Shown here in pieces: positions 34,576-43,348 of a stretch of DNA of 64,000 bases (its first letter is position 1; each line of letters starts with the position of its first letter). The stretch comes from CBDDEC01 sp965198045 (GTDB lineage Bacteria; Chloroflexota; Dehalococcoidia; UBA2979), in NCBI GenBank assembly GCA_965198045.1, contig CBDAOL010000004.1, positions 1-64,000 on the forward strand, read 5' to 3'. A program made the position numbers and the translations under genes. The notes under the pieces are model-generated. The model was not told where the DNA came from. It saw nothing but the letters and a program-made list of their open reading frames with translations, and did no database searches.

Positions 34576-34849
34576 ACTAGGCTGGACTGGGGTCGTGTGC
34601 ATCACAACACCATTTTCCGAAGTGCGACACGCCCCAGCGGGGCTGGACACGGAGCCGACATTACTGGGCGCTAGAGGCCGGGGCCGCTTCGTCTGGATGC
34701 CCAAGGCGTGCTGTGGTCGGCGGCCAGCAGGGGGCGGCGTGTTGTCGATGCGCCGCGAAGAGGTCCCTGCGGTATTCTGAAGGCCTCCCCACTTGCGACG
34801 AAGACACGGCCACCGGGGCTCAAGAACGCAAGGATCGGTACCGCTCGAT
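34576..34849 (+). other. no gene recognised
   Basis: Lies between the istB remnant and the nuclease-like gene. Possibly the former IS21 end; no repeats could be fixed. Confidence 0.3.
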
Positions 34850-35155
34850 ATGCCTAGACCCGGCGGCGAGGCCGACAAGCTTGGAAACCGCTACGAGGGC
34901 CTGTGGACGGTCGACGCCGCCCTTGATCTCATTGACGGCGAGTACATCGATCTGACGGTCGAAGCCGTCGGCGATGAGGCCGCAGGGGTCGAGTTCGTTC
35001 GGACGACCCGATCGGGCGCCAGCGAGTACCACTCCATCAAGCGCCAGCATGCCCGCGGCAACTGGACGATCGCCCTGCTCGATAGTGAGGACATCCTCAG
35101 CGACCTCCTCGCGAAGACCGGCACGGACAGTTGCGCGGTCTTCAGTTCCGGCACG
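34850..35155 (+). pseudogene. N-terminal fragment of a nuclease-like (PD-(D/E)xK type) defence-associated protein
   Basis: About 100 residues: MPRPGGEADKLGNRYEGLWT, then VDAALDLIDGEYIDLTVEAV, GVEFVRTTRSGASEYHSIKRQ, WTIALL, ILSDLLAKT. The Glu then GVEF then xSIKRQ order fits PD-(D/E)xK nuclease domains at the N-terminus of very large NTPase proteins linked to phage defence. That assignment is by pattern only. The gene is cut at about 35155 by an IS3 fragment. Confidence 0.5.
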
Positions 35156-35440
35156 AGCCGAAAGCGGCCTTGAGGATCTCGTTCGCCCGGCGCAGCTCAC
35201 GGTTCTCGCGCTCGAACTCCCGCAGCCGCGTCTGCTCCTCCGTCGCCTGCCCCGGCCGTGCGCCGCCGTCGACCTCAGCCCGTCGCACCCACTTCCGTAA
35301 CGTCTCCGGCGTCATCCCGAACTTCGAGGCGCTCGAGCTGATCGTGGCCCACTGCGACGAGTGGTCCCGCTCGTGCTCGAACACCATCCGGACCGCCCGC
35401 TCGCGGATCTCCGCTGGGGTATCGGCCTGGTCGTGTCATC
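35155..35440 (-). pseudogene. IS3-family OrfA fragment, frameshifted
   Basis: PAEIRERAVRMVFEHERDHS, SKFGMTPETLRKWVRRAEVDGG, RENRELRRANEILKAA. A one-base shift near 35420 separates the start (MTRPGRY) from the rest. No orfB follows. It truncates the nuclease-like gene on one side and a SHOCT gene on the other. Confidence 0.8.
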
Positions 35441-35489
35441 GCTCCATCCTCTCAAGGACTGGAGCCTCCAACATTCCCGGGGCGGTTCA

Positions 35490-36100
35490 ATGAGATCGCC
35501 GATGCCCGACCCTTCCGGCGTCGGCTCGGGCGTGCGCGCGGGTGTCGGTACGGACGCGGCGACCGGAGGCTCAGGGCGTGGCGCCGGCCCCGTCGAAGCG
35601 GGCGTCGACCCCTCGCTCTCTCCACTGACCGCTAGACCGAACGCCAGCACGGCGATCGTCGCTACGCCCACATAGGGCAGCCACGTGAACCGCGCCCGGC
35701 GCGAAAGCATGAATGGAAGCGTGATGAGCCATACGCCGCTGATCACGATCAGCACGATCCGCAGCCAGCTCGGCCAGCGCGCCGGGTGCAGTGGGCCCCG
35801 CGCGCGCATAACGGCGTCACCGCCGACGCTTGGCTCGGTCTCAGGCTGGCCGCGCGGTGGCGACGCCGCCTCCTCGCGGTGGACGGGACGGCTGTCAGGT
35901 CGCCTTCGCGAGAGTTCGGAGCCACGCTCGCGCGGATCGGACCCGATCGGTGCATCGCCAGAGCCGAGAGCCTCGTCGAGGATGCGAGCGCGCTGCGCCT
36001 CGAACTCCTGCTCGGAGATCAGGCCGTCGTCAAGCAGGCGCTGAAGCTCCCGCAGGCGCTCCGCTGCGGGTCTGCCACCGCCCGAGGCATCCGTGCTCAT
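35490..36100 (-). pseudogene. SHOCT-domain membrane protein, C-terminus lost
   Basis: Starts MSTDASGG at 36100. A SHOCT motif (RLRELQRLLDDGLISEQEFEAQRARIL) occupies about 13-42, then a polar linker, two membrane segments (LRIVLIVISGVWLITLPFML and WLPYVGVATIAVLAFGLAV) and a Pro-rich tail (PAPRPEPPVAASVPTPARTP). Homology to self ends at IGDLIEPP, where the IS3 fragment begins. Confidence 0.75.
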
Positions 36101-36150
36101 GCCATGCTCCCAGCAGGGAGTCTATCCCACCGGCCGCGCAGGGACTCTGT

Positions 36151-36870
36151 CTACAACTCCCCGAGAATGCGGGCGTGGCGCTCCTCGTATTCCTCAGCGG
36201 TGATCAGGCCCTCGTCACGGAGATGCTGTAACGCGCGCAAGCGCTCCAGCGCAGAATGATCGGACCCTGAGGTGCCGCGCTTGCGGCCGTCGAGGCCGTC
36301 GTCTGCCCTGCCTCGTCACGGACACCGAGCGCCGCGCCGGGCGTCGGAGCGGACTCAGCTACGACCTGCACCACACGCGGCGGCCGGGTCACGAGCCAGA
36401 CGATGAACAGGATCAGCATCCCGAACCAGTAGATACCGCCCATAACAACGAAGACCAGAATCCTGCCGATCGCCTCGCCAGCGTCGCAGGCGTCGCACTC
36501 CCAGTGCCACGAGACAGCGCTCGCGCCTCCGAGGTTGCCGAAGTCTAACTCCTTCGTGACCGACCCTCCGGCCGCGACCGTGTCGCCGCCCCCAGATCCG
36601 AAGGTGGGCTCATGCTCGGCTTCTCGGGAGTCGGTCATGGTGATGTCGGAGTAGTCGAAGTAGGAGTCGCTGGATGAGATTCTCGATCCGGACGGTCACC
36701 GGGCTCGTTGAGAGCAGGGTGACAGCGAACTCATCATCGACCTGCACGGCCTCGTCGCGCTTCAACTCCGATGGCCCACTGACATCAGAACCGATCCAAG
36801 CGATCGTCACGATCGCGCAGAGCACGGACCAGATCAGCATCGCCCATGTTGTCTTGCGGAAGCGTGGCAT
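36151..36870 (-). pseudogene. membrane protein with C-terminal SHOCT domain, two frameshifts
   Basis: Three frames assemble into one protein. MPRFRKTTWAMLIWSVLCAI (membrane anchor) plus an extracellular part ending SPVTVRI is followed, one frame over, by SDSYFDYSDITMTDSREAEH, a second membrane segment (RILVFVVMGGIYWFGMLILF) and, after another shift near 36310, LERLRALQHLRDEGLITAEE-YEERHARILGEL, a SHOCT motif. Either decayed or affected by sequence errors. Confidence 0.6.
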
Positions 36871-37211
36871 GTGTGGCCTCTCTGGGGGAACGAGCGCAGT
36901 CGACAGCGGGACACGCGCTGCACGGGCCGTAACCGCTCCGCGCGGGAGCACCATACTGCATCCGCGCTCAGGGAGCTCGACGGAGCAGCTCGCGGGCCGT
37001 GTTCGGGACGCAGCCGTTCTCCAAGCGCTCGGTGTCGCGCATCTGCACAAAGCTCGACGGCGTCGTGAGCTCCCTTTCTTGAGTGCCACCTGGGCCGGCG
37101 CAAAGCGCGATCGATCTCGGTCAGTGATTCAACGTCGTCGCCCTCCAGGCCGGCAAGGAAATCGGCGTCCGCGAGGTAGTAGCGGCTGCTGACCACGATG
37201 CGCTGGGCCAC
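36871..37211 (+). other. no gene recognised
   Basis: A minus-strand frame with SSRYYLADADFLAGLEGDDV, then ESLTEIDRAL is open but unassigned. Confidence 0.3.
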
Positions 37212-37409
37212 GTGACCCCGAGCAAGCATCACGCCGCGGTCGTCGCTGCCTGCGGTGTGGTAGTCGCGCTCGATACGCCCTTCGCGATCGACGCGAACGC
37301 CAAATCTGAGTGCCGCGAGATCATCGACTGGGTAGTCCCGCTCTTCGCGCCGTCGGTCGTCCTGATAGTGATCCTCTTGGGGGTCTCGACTCACCGCCGG
37401 CTGATCTAA
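37212..37409 (+). CDS. possible small membrane protein
   Basis: 65 aa from GTG 37212 with two hydrophobic stretches (HHAAVVAACGVVVALDTPFA and WVVPLFAPSVVLIVILLGV). No ribosome site is obvious. Could be a remnant. Confidence 0.3.
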   Translation: MTPSKHHAAVVAACGVVVALDTPFAIDANAKSECREIIDWVVPLFAPSVVLIVILLGVSTHRRLI

Positions 37410-37655
37410 CGCCCCCTCGCGACCATTCCTCGAGCACCTTCGAGAATCTCGACGACTCCACCACCATCGGCGGAAACAAGTCCGGTCGGGACTTGACCGA
37501 ACGCCGCTGTCGTCGCCGCGAGCAGGACGTTTTGCTTTGTCGCTTCGTCGTCACCAGCGCCTTCGACAAACGCCCGGAACGTTCTCAGTGAATCCTCCCG
37601 ATGGCGGTTCACAACGGCGAGGTGACGGTTTGATCGGTAGATCTTGAAGAAGTTC
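37406..37655 (-). pseudogene. C-terminal fragment of an unknown protein
   Basis: LYFTVNFFKIYRSNRHLAVVNRHREDSLRTFRAFVEGAGDDEATKQ-type ending (first residues shown), with VLLAATTAAFGQVPTGLVS before the stop. Helical and conserved-looking. The N-terminal part is replaced by transposase sequence at about 37655. Confidence 0.4.
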
Positions 37656-37930
37656 ACCGTGAAGTACAGGGGCCGAAGCGTCCGGCCTCGGACCGGGTGG
37701 TCGTCCGCAAGGTCGACCGCAACGGCTCGGTGAGCTTCGCGGGCGCCAACTACCGCGTCGGCAACGCGTTCCGGGGACGCCAGGTGGAGGTCTCCCTGGC
37801 AGGCGACACGGTGCAGATCTGGAGCGATGACCGAATCATTCGTACGCACGCGGCCAGACACGACCGCAGGAAGGAGCATGGTGCCTTTGCGAACCCAGGT
37901 GGCAGGCCGGACCGGATGAATGCAGCCTAG
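37656..37930 (+). pseudogene. transposase C-terminal (beta-barrel) fragment
   Basis: RKVDRNGSVSFAGANYRVGN, FRGRQVEVSLAGDTVQIW, RTHAARHDRRKEHGAFANP. This is the Mu/IS481-type transposase C-terminal domain. The catalytic domain is missing; the stop is followed by two end repeats. Confidence 0.7.
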
Positions 37931-37944
37931 TACCCTGCACCACA

Positions 37945-37987
37945 TGTCGTGCAGGTACCGGAGCCGTTCTGTCGTGCGGGTACCGAG
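37945..37987 (+). repeat. two transposon-end-like repeats
   Basis: TGTCGTGCAGGTACCGGAGC at 37945 and TGTCGTGCGGGTACCGAG at 37970, related to the units at 32017-32118. Confidence 0.6.
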
Positions 37988-38129
37988 ATCTCACACCCAC
38001 ACGTCTAATCAGGGGCTGGCATTCGGGTCCACCCTCTGAGGTCGCTCAGCTCTGGCGACGTCGCCTTTGCGCTCCGGAGCAGGCAGGGCCCCTTCGGCGG
38101 GCTTGTCCACGCGCTGCACGGTGCACGGA

Positions 38130-38282
38130 ATGACCTCGCGGCAGGGCCGCTTCGTGCGCATCGATTCGTTGAGCGGCGACGACCAGCCGGATGCACCGGG
38201 CGTCGGTCCGCGCGAGATCCTGCACAACGGCCAGACGTACACGGTCGACGCCGCGGGCTTCGTCCTGCTGGCCTCGGGCTGA
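38130..38282 (+). CDS. possible small ORF or C-terminal remnant
   Basis: 50 aa: MTSRQGRFVRIDSLSGDDQP then GPREILHNGQTYTVDAAGFV. Coding-like but not recognised; it ends exactly where the UroD-type fragment on the other strand stops. Confidence 0.25.
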   Translation: MTSRQGRFVRIDSLSGDDQPDAPGVGPREILHNGQTYTVDAAGFVLLASG

Positions 38283-38439
38283 TGAAGTCCCAGTCGAACT
38301 CGCGGTACTGCTCCAGCGTCGCCGCGACGAGGTCCTCGGCGGACCACTCCCGCAGGTAGTCGTGGCCCCACATTGAGACCGGCGCGCGATCGACCGGCTG
38401 CCCTGCGAGGGCGGCGCGAACACGCTCGCGTTTCGTCAT
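38283..38439 (-). pseudogene. uroporphyrinogen decarboxylase-family protein, N-terminal fragment
   Basis: MTKRERVRAALAGQPVDRAP, VSMWGHDYLREW, LEQYREFDWDFI is the typical start of UroD/MtaA-type proteins (cobalamin-linked methyltransferase or decarboxylase fold). It breaks after about 52 residues. Confidence 0.75.
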
Positions 38440-38541
38440 GGTATCGGGCATCGGTTGCTCCCTGCCGGACCCTGCTCGCGGACCCTCGCTATTATCGCGG
38501 CCAGCCTACTCTCCTCGAGGGCGCAAGAAACGAGAGAATCC

Positions 38542-39327
38542 ATGGCACGACTCAATGGTCTGAACGCGGTAGTAACGGGTGGTGGTCGCGGCATCGGACG
38601 AGCGATCGCGCTCGAACTCGCGCGGGAGGGGGCCGCGGTCGCTGTGTCCTCACGGACGAGGGCGCAGCTCGATGGCGTCGTCGGGGAGATCGAGGCAGCG
38701 GGCAGTCGCGGGCTCGCGCTCGAAGCGGACGCGCTCGATCGCGAGCAGGCGATCGGGGTGATCGAGGAGGCGCAGCGCGAACTCGGCAGCGTCGACATCC
38801 TCGTCAACAATGTCGGCGGCGGCACGCCGGCGCCTCGACCGGACGCGCAGGATCCGTTCGCTCACGATGACGACTACTTCGTCGAGAACATCACCCTCAA
38901 CCTCGTGACGACCTACTGGGCGACGCGGGCGGCGCTGCCGGGGATGCGTGACAAGGGCTTCGGCCGTGTGATCAGCATCGGGTCGGGCTACTCGAAGCGC
39001 AGCGGCGGCGCGCTGGCCTACACGACCGCCAAACACGGCATCGTCGGGTTCACGAGGGCGCTCGCCGCCCAGGTCGCCGCGCACGGCATCACAGTGAACT
39101 GCCTCTGCCCGGGCTGGACCAACACCGACCTGATCCGCCTCGACCTCCGCGCCGAGGCGCTGGGCACCGATGAGGAGGGGGCGAAGGCCTACCTCGCGCA
39201 GGACAACCTGCTCGATCGGATCCTCGAGCCGGAGGAGCTGGGCCCGATGGCCGCGCTACTCGCGGCGCCGGAGTCAGGCGGCATCACCGGTCAGGTGATC
39301 AGCGTCGACGGCGGCTACAAGGTCTAG
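38542..39327 (+). CDS. SDR-family oxidoreductase
   Basis: 261 aa, intact. TGGGRGIGRAIA (NAD(P) binding), ILVNNVGGG, catalytic Ser region SIGSGYSKRSGG and YTTAKHG (Tyr-x-x-x-Lys), VNCLCPGWTNTDLI, VISVDGGYKV. Classical SDR using NAD(P)H; substrate unknown. ATG 38542 follows CGAGAGAA. Convergent with the ThDP enzyme gene. Confidence 0.92.
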   Translation: MARLNGLNAVVTGGGRGIGRAIALELAREGAAVAVSSRTRAQLDGVVGEIEAAGSRGLALEADALDREQAIGVIEEAQRELGSVDILVNNVGGGTPAPRPDAQDPFAHDDDYFVENITLNLVTTYWATRAALPGMRDKGFGRVISIGSGYSKRSGGALAYTTAKHGIVGFTRALAAQVAAHGITVNCLCPGWTNTDLIRLDLRAEALGTDEEGAKAYLAQDNLLDRILEPEELGPMAALLAAPESGGITGQVISVDGGYKV

Positions 39328-39340
39328 CTGCTCGACCGGT

Positions 39341-40927
39341 TCAGCGGAAGGTGGAGCGCCGCCCCTCGAGGTTCGAGTGGATGTCGAGGAGCACCGTGCG
39401 GCCTTCGGCATTGTGCTGGCGCGCCGCCTCGATCGCCCCGGCGATCTCGTCGGGCTCGGTCACGACGATGCCGACCGCACCCAGCCCCTGCGCGACCTCG
39501 GCGTAGTTGCCGGTCATCTCGGTGGTGCCGAACAGCTCACGCGACACCGGGTAGCCGCCGGGATAGGTGGCCATACCACCGTTGTTGAGCACCACGGTGG
39601 TGATCGGCGCACCGGCCCGCACCGAGGTCTCGATGTCGAGCCCAGACATGCCGAAGGCGCCGTCGCCCATGAAGTTGATGCAGAACTTCTCCGGCCGCGC
39701 CAGCTTGGCCCCGATCATCAGCGGAATCCCGTAGCCGAGGTGCGTCGACTTCCCCCAGCCGACGTAGCTGTGCGGCGTGGTCGCCGTGTAGAACGGCATG
39801 ATCGTGTCGCGCGGCGCGCCGGCATCGTGGGTGACGATGCTCTCGTCGTGGTCGAGCACGCGCTCCAGCTCGGCGATCACGCGGTAGGTGTTGATCGGCT
39901 TTTCGTCCGAGGTGAGCACGTCCTGCCAGTCGGCCAACCACGCCTCGCGGACCGCGGCGATTTCCTCGGCGACGTTCGTCTCGCCGCGACGGCCGTTCTC
40001 GCCGAGCTGCGCCTTCACCTCGGCGATCAACATCTCGATCGTGAGGCGGGCGTCGCCCGGGAGGCCGATGTCGACCGTCTGGTCCTTGTTGATGTCCTCG
40101 ACGTTCAGCGTGTTCTGGATGATCACCTTGCCGGCCGGGATCGGCTGTCCGTAACCCGTCCGCGAGAGGCTCGAACCGAGGGCCAGCAGCACATCCGATT
40201 CCTGCAGCCAGGTCCCCGCCTGCTGCGTGGTCGCGCCACTGCCTGCGCCGAGGGCGAGTGGGTGGCGCTCGTTGAAGCCAGACTTGCCGGGCATCGAGCA
40301 GTACACCGGGATCTCGAGCAGCTCGGCGAGTTCGGTGAGCGCCGCCGAGGCGCCAGAGATGAGCACGCCCTGCCCGGACCAGATGACAGGCTTTTCTGCG
40401 CCAAGCAGCGCCCGCACCGCGTCGCGCACATCGTCCGCCGCGGGGGCGGTGAGGCTGCGCCGCGGCGGCTGGTAGCGCAGCTCCTCGGCGGAGAGCTCAG
40501 CTACCGCAACGTCCGAGGGGACCTCGACGATGACCGGCCCGGGCCGCCCGTTGCGCAGCGCGTGGAACGCGCGACGCATCACGGCGGGCGCGGAGTCAGC
40601 GGTCATGATCGCCTCGGCGTGAACAGAGACCGGCTCGTACGTCTTCGCCGGCGCAAAGTTGGGCGGTACGGCGCGCTCGGCGAGGCTGACCCCGCCGGGC
40701 ATATAGAGGATCGGGACGTTGTCGGCCCAGGCCTGCGCCAGTCCGCCCATCGAGTTCTCGGAGCCCGGCCCGCCCTGCGTGATCGCGACGCCGAAGGCGT
40801 TTCTGTCGTTCATGCGGCTGAACCCGTCGGCGGCCATGAGCGCGCCCCGTTCGTGGCGAAACATGATCGGGCGGATACCGACCTTGGCCACTTCTTCGAG
40901 CAGGTTGTTCGAGGGGAAGCAAGACAC
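39341..40927 (-). CDS. thiamine-diphosphate enzyme (acetolactate synthase-like), N-terminus lost
   Basis: 528 aa. An N-terminal Pyr domain (IMFRHERGALMAADGFSRM, with the ThDP-activating Glu), a central domain and a C-terminal PP domain with GDGAFGMSGLDIETSVRAGA then VVLNN. Relatives begin about 20 residues earlier, before EWVSCFPSNNLLEEVAK. Here the upstream frame is closed and the sequence at 40935-40985 instead encodes, on the + strand, LQALPDYELAAVCTA, a Gfo/Idh N-terminus. The gene start is therefore rearranged; GTG 40927 may not yield an active protein. Reaction unknown beyond 2-keto acid chemistry. Confidence 0.85.
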   Translation of the reverse strand: MSCFPSNNLLEEVAKVGIRPIMFRHERGALMAADGFSRMNDRNAFGVAITQGGPGSENSMGGLAQAWADNVPILYMPGGVSLAERAVPPNFAPAKTYEPVSVHAEAIMTADSAPAVMRRAFHALRNGRPGPVIVEVPSDVAVAELSAEELRYQPPRRSLTAPAADDVRDAVRALLGAEKPVIWSGQGVLISGASAALTELAELLEIPVYCSMPGKSGFNERHPLALGAGSGATTQQAGTWLQESDVLLALGSSLSRTGYGQPIPAGKVIIQNTLNVEDINKDQTVDIGLPGDARLTIEMLIAEVKAQLGENGRRGETNVAEEIAAVREAWLADWQDVLTSDEKPINTYRVIAELERVLDHDESIVTHDAGAPRDTIMPFYTATTPHSYVGWGKSTHLGYGIPLMIGAKLARPEKFCINFMGDGAFGMSGLDIETSVRAGAPITTVVLNNGGMATYPGGYPVSRELFGTTEMTGNYAEVAQGLGAVGIVVTEPDEIAGAIEAARQHNAEGRTVLLDIHSNLEGRRSTFR

Positions 40928-41074
40928 CCACTCGACGATCTCGACCCTGCAGGCGCTGCCCGACTACGAGCTCGCGGCGGTCTGCACCGCGCTCGATGAA
41001 CCTTGACGACGACGAGCATCCGATCCGGGAGGAGGTTACACGGTCCCGTGCTGCTTCGAGGCGGCTAGGCGGCG

Positions 41075-42013
41075 CTACAAGATTGCCAGCGGATTGATCG
41101 GGGAGGCTGTGCCGCGCTCCAGGCGGAGTGGGGCGAGCGTGAAGAGGAACTCCCAGCGCTGGCGTTCCGCGCAGGCCGCCATCAGCCGGCCGAGCTGCAT
41201 GTTGTCGATCAGGTGCACGCCCATCGACACGATCACGATCTGGTGGAACGGCAGCGCCCGGCCATCGATCCCGCTCGGGATCGCGTCCGACACGCCGTCG
41301 CATCCGAGGACAGCCACGCCTCGCTCGTGTATCCACGGGATGCAGCGCGCGTCGAGGCCGGCCATCCCGTCACCGCCTGACGCCCAGGGTCCCTTCGCCT
41401 CGCGGCGCGCGTCGCGGCCGGTCGAGACCAGGAGGACGTCGCCTTCCTCGACGTGGACGCCCTGCAGCTGCTCGGCCGCCGCGAGCTCCTCGACGCCGAC
41501 GCGGTCGCCGGGTTCGACCCACGCCGTGCCGCGAAGGCGGGGGATATCGAGGAGCACGCCTCGGCTCACCACACCGTCGCAGGCGGCCATGATGCTGTTG
41601 CGCTCGGTGCCGTCGCTGCGCACCTCGCTTTGGTCGTAGCCGTTGTACATCTTGCCGTCGGCGAAGATATGGCAGAGCGCGTCGAGGTGCGTGGTCGCCG
41701 CCCCGTGCGACGCGATCGCGAAGTAGTCGGACGATCCACCGAAGCGGCTGTCGGGGTCCTGCGCATCGCCACCGCGGATCATCAGGTGGCGCACCGGCGT
41801 CGGGTTGTCGGGTGCCGGCGCGACGGGGAGCGGCAACGCGCAGCTCACCGTGTGGCCCTCGTGGACCAACGTGGCGGCGGCGGCCGCCTTCGCCTCGGTG
41901 ATCAGGTTCAGCGCGCCGCGCTGATCCTCGGCGCCCCAGCGTCCCCAGTTCTTGACGTCTTCGGCGATGCGATCGGCCTCGGCCGCGGTTAGTGGCTCGG
42001 TCTGCTCGGTCAC
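41075..42013 (-). CDS. cyclase-family (kynurenine formamidase-like) metal-dependent hydrolase
   Basis: 312 aa. The cyclase-family motif is SHGAATTHLDALCH (metal-binding His/Asp), with later DVLLVSTGRDARRE and LPFHQIVIVSMGVHLIDNM. The family hydrolyses amides or lactones with a divalent metal. Intact, starting ATG 42013. Confidence 0.88.
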   Translation of the reverse strand: MTEQTEPLTAAEADRIAEDVKNWGRWGAEDQRGALNLITEAKAAAAATLVHEGHTVSCALPLPVAPAPDNPTPVRHLMIRGGDAQDPDSRFGGSSDYFAIASHGAATTHLDALCHIFADGKMYNGYDQSEVRSDGTERNSIMAACDGVVSRGVLLDIPRLRGTAWVEPGDRVGVEELAAAEQLQGVHVEEGDVLLVSTGRDARREAKGPWASGGDGMAGLDARCIPWIHERGVAVLGCDGVSDAIPSGIDGRALPFHQIVIVSMGVHLIDNMQLGRLMAACAERQRWEFLFTLAPLRLERGTASPINPLAIL

Positions 42014-42049
42014 ATGGCCCCCTCGGTCCAGCCGCTTCCGCCCGCCGCA

Positions 42050-42345
42050 GTATAGGCACGCGGACCGCCGGATGCGCCAGATGATCGGTCTCGGCGTTGC
42101 GAGCGTTGAGGGCGCGTCGCATCGCCTGACCGCAGCGGACGGCCTCGCGGGCGCTCTGGAACGCCACCATCAACGCGTCGCCTTCGGTCTCCACCTCGAC
42201 CGTTTGCCGCGATGGCGTCGCGCGCGGGGCGGTTGTGCTCGCCGAGCAGCTCCATCCGGGCGTCGTCGCCCAGTGCGACGCGCGCTCGGGCCCTCGATGT
42301 CCGAGAACAGCAACATCACCGAGCTGTCCGGTGCGGCGTGCTAGG
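42050..42345 (-). pseudogene. class III adenylate/guanylate cyclase domain fragment
   Basis: MLLFSDIEG, then in other frames MELLGEHNRPARDAIAANG and ETEGDALMVAFQSAREAVRC then GQAMRRALNARNAE. These are the first metal-binding Asp and the following strand of nucleotide cyclases, in two or more frames. The C-terminal half is absent. Confidence 0.7.
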
Positions 42346-42534
42346 GCAACGTCGGGTTCCTCTGCCTCGACGGGCGTCTCTCACTCATGTCACGCGCGAG
42401 GCGTGCACGTTGTCACTTGGATGCGCGAGGGAGAGGCGGGGACCTTCTGCAGGACAACCTGTTTCGTCGTGCTGAGTAGCAAGGAGAAGGGCCGCCTGGC
42501 GACGGCCCTGCTCTAAATCGCAAGAGCCCGCCCA
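42346..42534 (+). other. no gene recognised
   Basis: Nothing identifiable between the cyclase remnant and the secreted protein gene. Confidence 0.3.
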
Positions 42535-42810
42535 TTAGCAATTGGCGGTCGTCTTGCCGAAGCCACGAGTCCCTGGGCCCACCGGGGCGTTGCGCGTATC
42601 GCGCGGGATTAGCCCAACGATCGGGCCCCCGTTGGCGGCCGCGGCTGGCGTGCCATCAGTCGCGTTGCCTCCGGCGATGGCGAAGTCAACGTGGCACCCC
42701 AGGCCAAGCAGTGGCGTAATCCCATGAACGTGCGCAGACGCCGTGCTGGGCATCGCCACGCCGGCGAGCAGCACGAGCGACAGGACGGACCCAACTACTA
42801 CTCTCCTCAT
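42535..42810 (-). CDS. small secreted protein, unknown function
   Basis: 91 aa with a clear signal peptide (MRRVVVGSVLSLVLLAGVAM, cleavage after ASA). The mature part has two Cys and a Gly/Pro-rich C-terminus ending FGKTTANC. Starts at 42810 after GGGCAAGAGATGAGG. Confidence 0.6.
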   Translation of the reverse strand: MRRVVVGSVLSLVLLAGVAMPSTASAHVHGITPLLGLGCHVDFAIAGGNATDGTPAAAANGGPIVGLIPRDTRNAPVGPGTRGFGKTTANC

Positions 42811-42959
42811 CTCTTGCCCTTCCTCGCTGCCGATCCTGAGCGCATCCTGCGGGCGGACCCGGCGGCGCTATCTCGCATCCATGCGGCGGCACAATTGTCG
42901 TGGCCGGTAAGAAGCGACTGTGCCGTGTCCCCCTCCACCAACGGTTACTCGGTATCGGG

Positions 42960-43216
42960 GTCGCGTTGGATCACCCGTGGGGCGGAGGTGAAGTGCACCA
43001 CGCTGGCGCGCAACCGCCTGGCGCGCTTCCCGGACGCTGATCTTCGTGGCGCAGCGAGGCGACGTGCGCGCCTTCCAGACGCTGCCGGCGATCGATCCGC
43101 GCTTCGTCGAGGTGCAGGCGCTCGCGCGTGCCGAGGGGGTCCGCTGCCTGGCCTACCGCTGCCGCGTGACGCAACGCCGCGCGGAGATCGCCGCGCCGCT
43201 TCCGATCCTCGGGTGA
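42960..43216 (+). pseudogene. SfsA-like nuclease, fragmentary
   Basis: EVKCTTLARNRLARFPDA in one frame, then, after a gap and shift, LIFVAQRGDVRAFQTLPAID, PRFVEVQALARAEGVRCLAY and RCRVT to a stop at 43216. These are the C-terminal landmarks of SfsA, with about 25 residues missing between them. Confidence 0.65.
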
Positions 43217-43348
43217 TCCTCCGGGAGCGGGCGGTGGACGGATTGACACCCTCGGCGGGTCGCGCTCATGATGCCGCCGGCGTCAGGGAGGTCCGCTATG
43301 GCGTTCGCGCTGTGCGACATGCCACACGCGGATTGATCGGAGGTCGAC

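Noticed and set aside
39377..40999. 540-aa open frame antisense to the ThDP enzyme
   Set aside because: The opposite strand carries clear ThDP motifs; this frame is Arg/His/Asp-rich shadow sequence.
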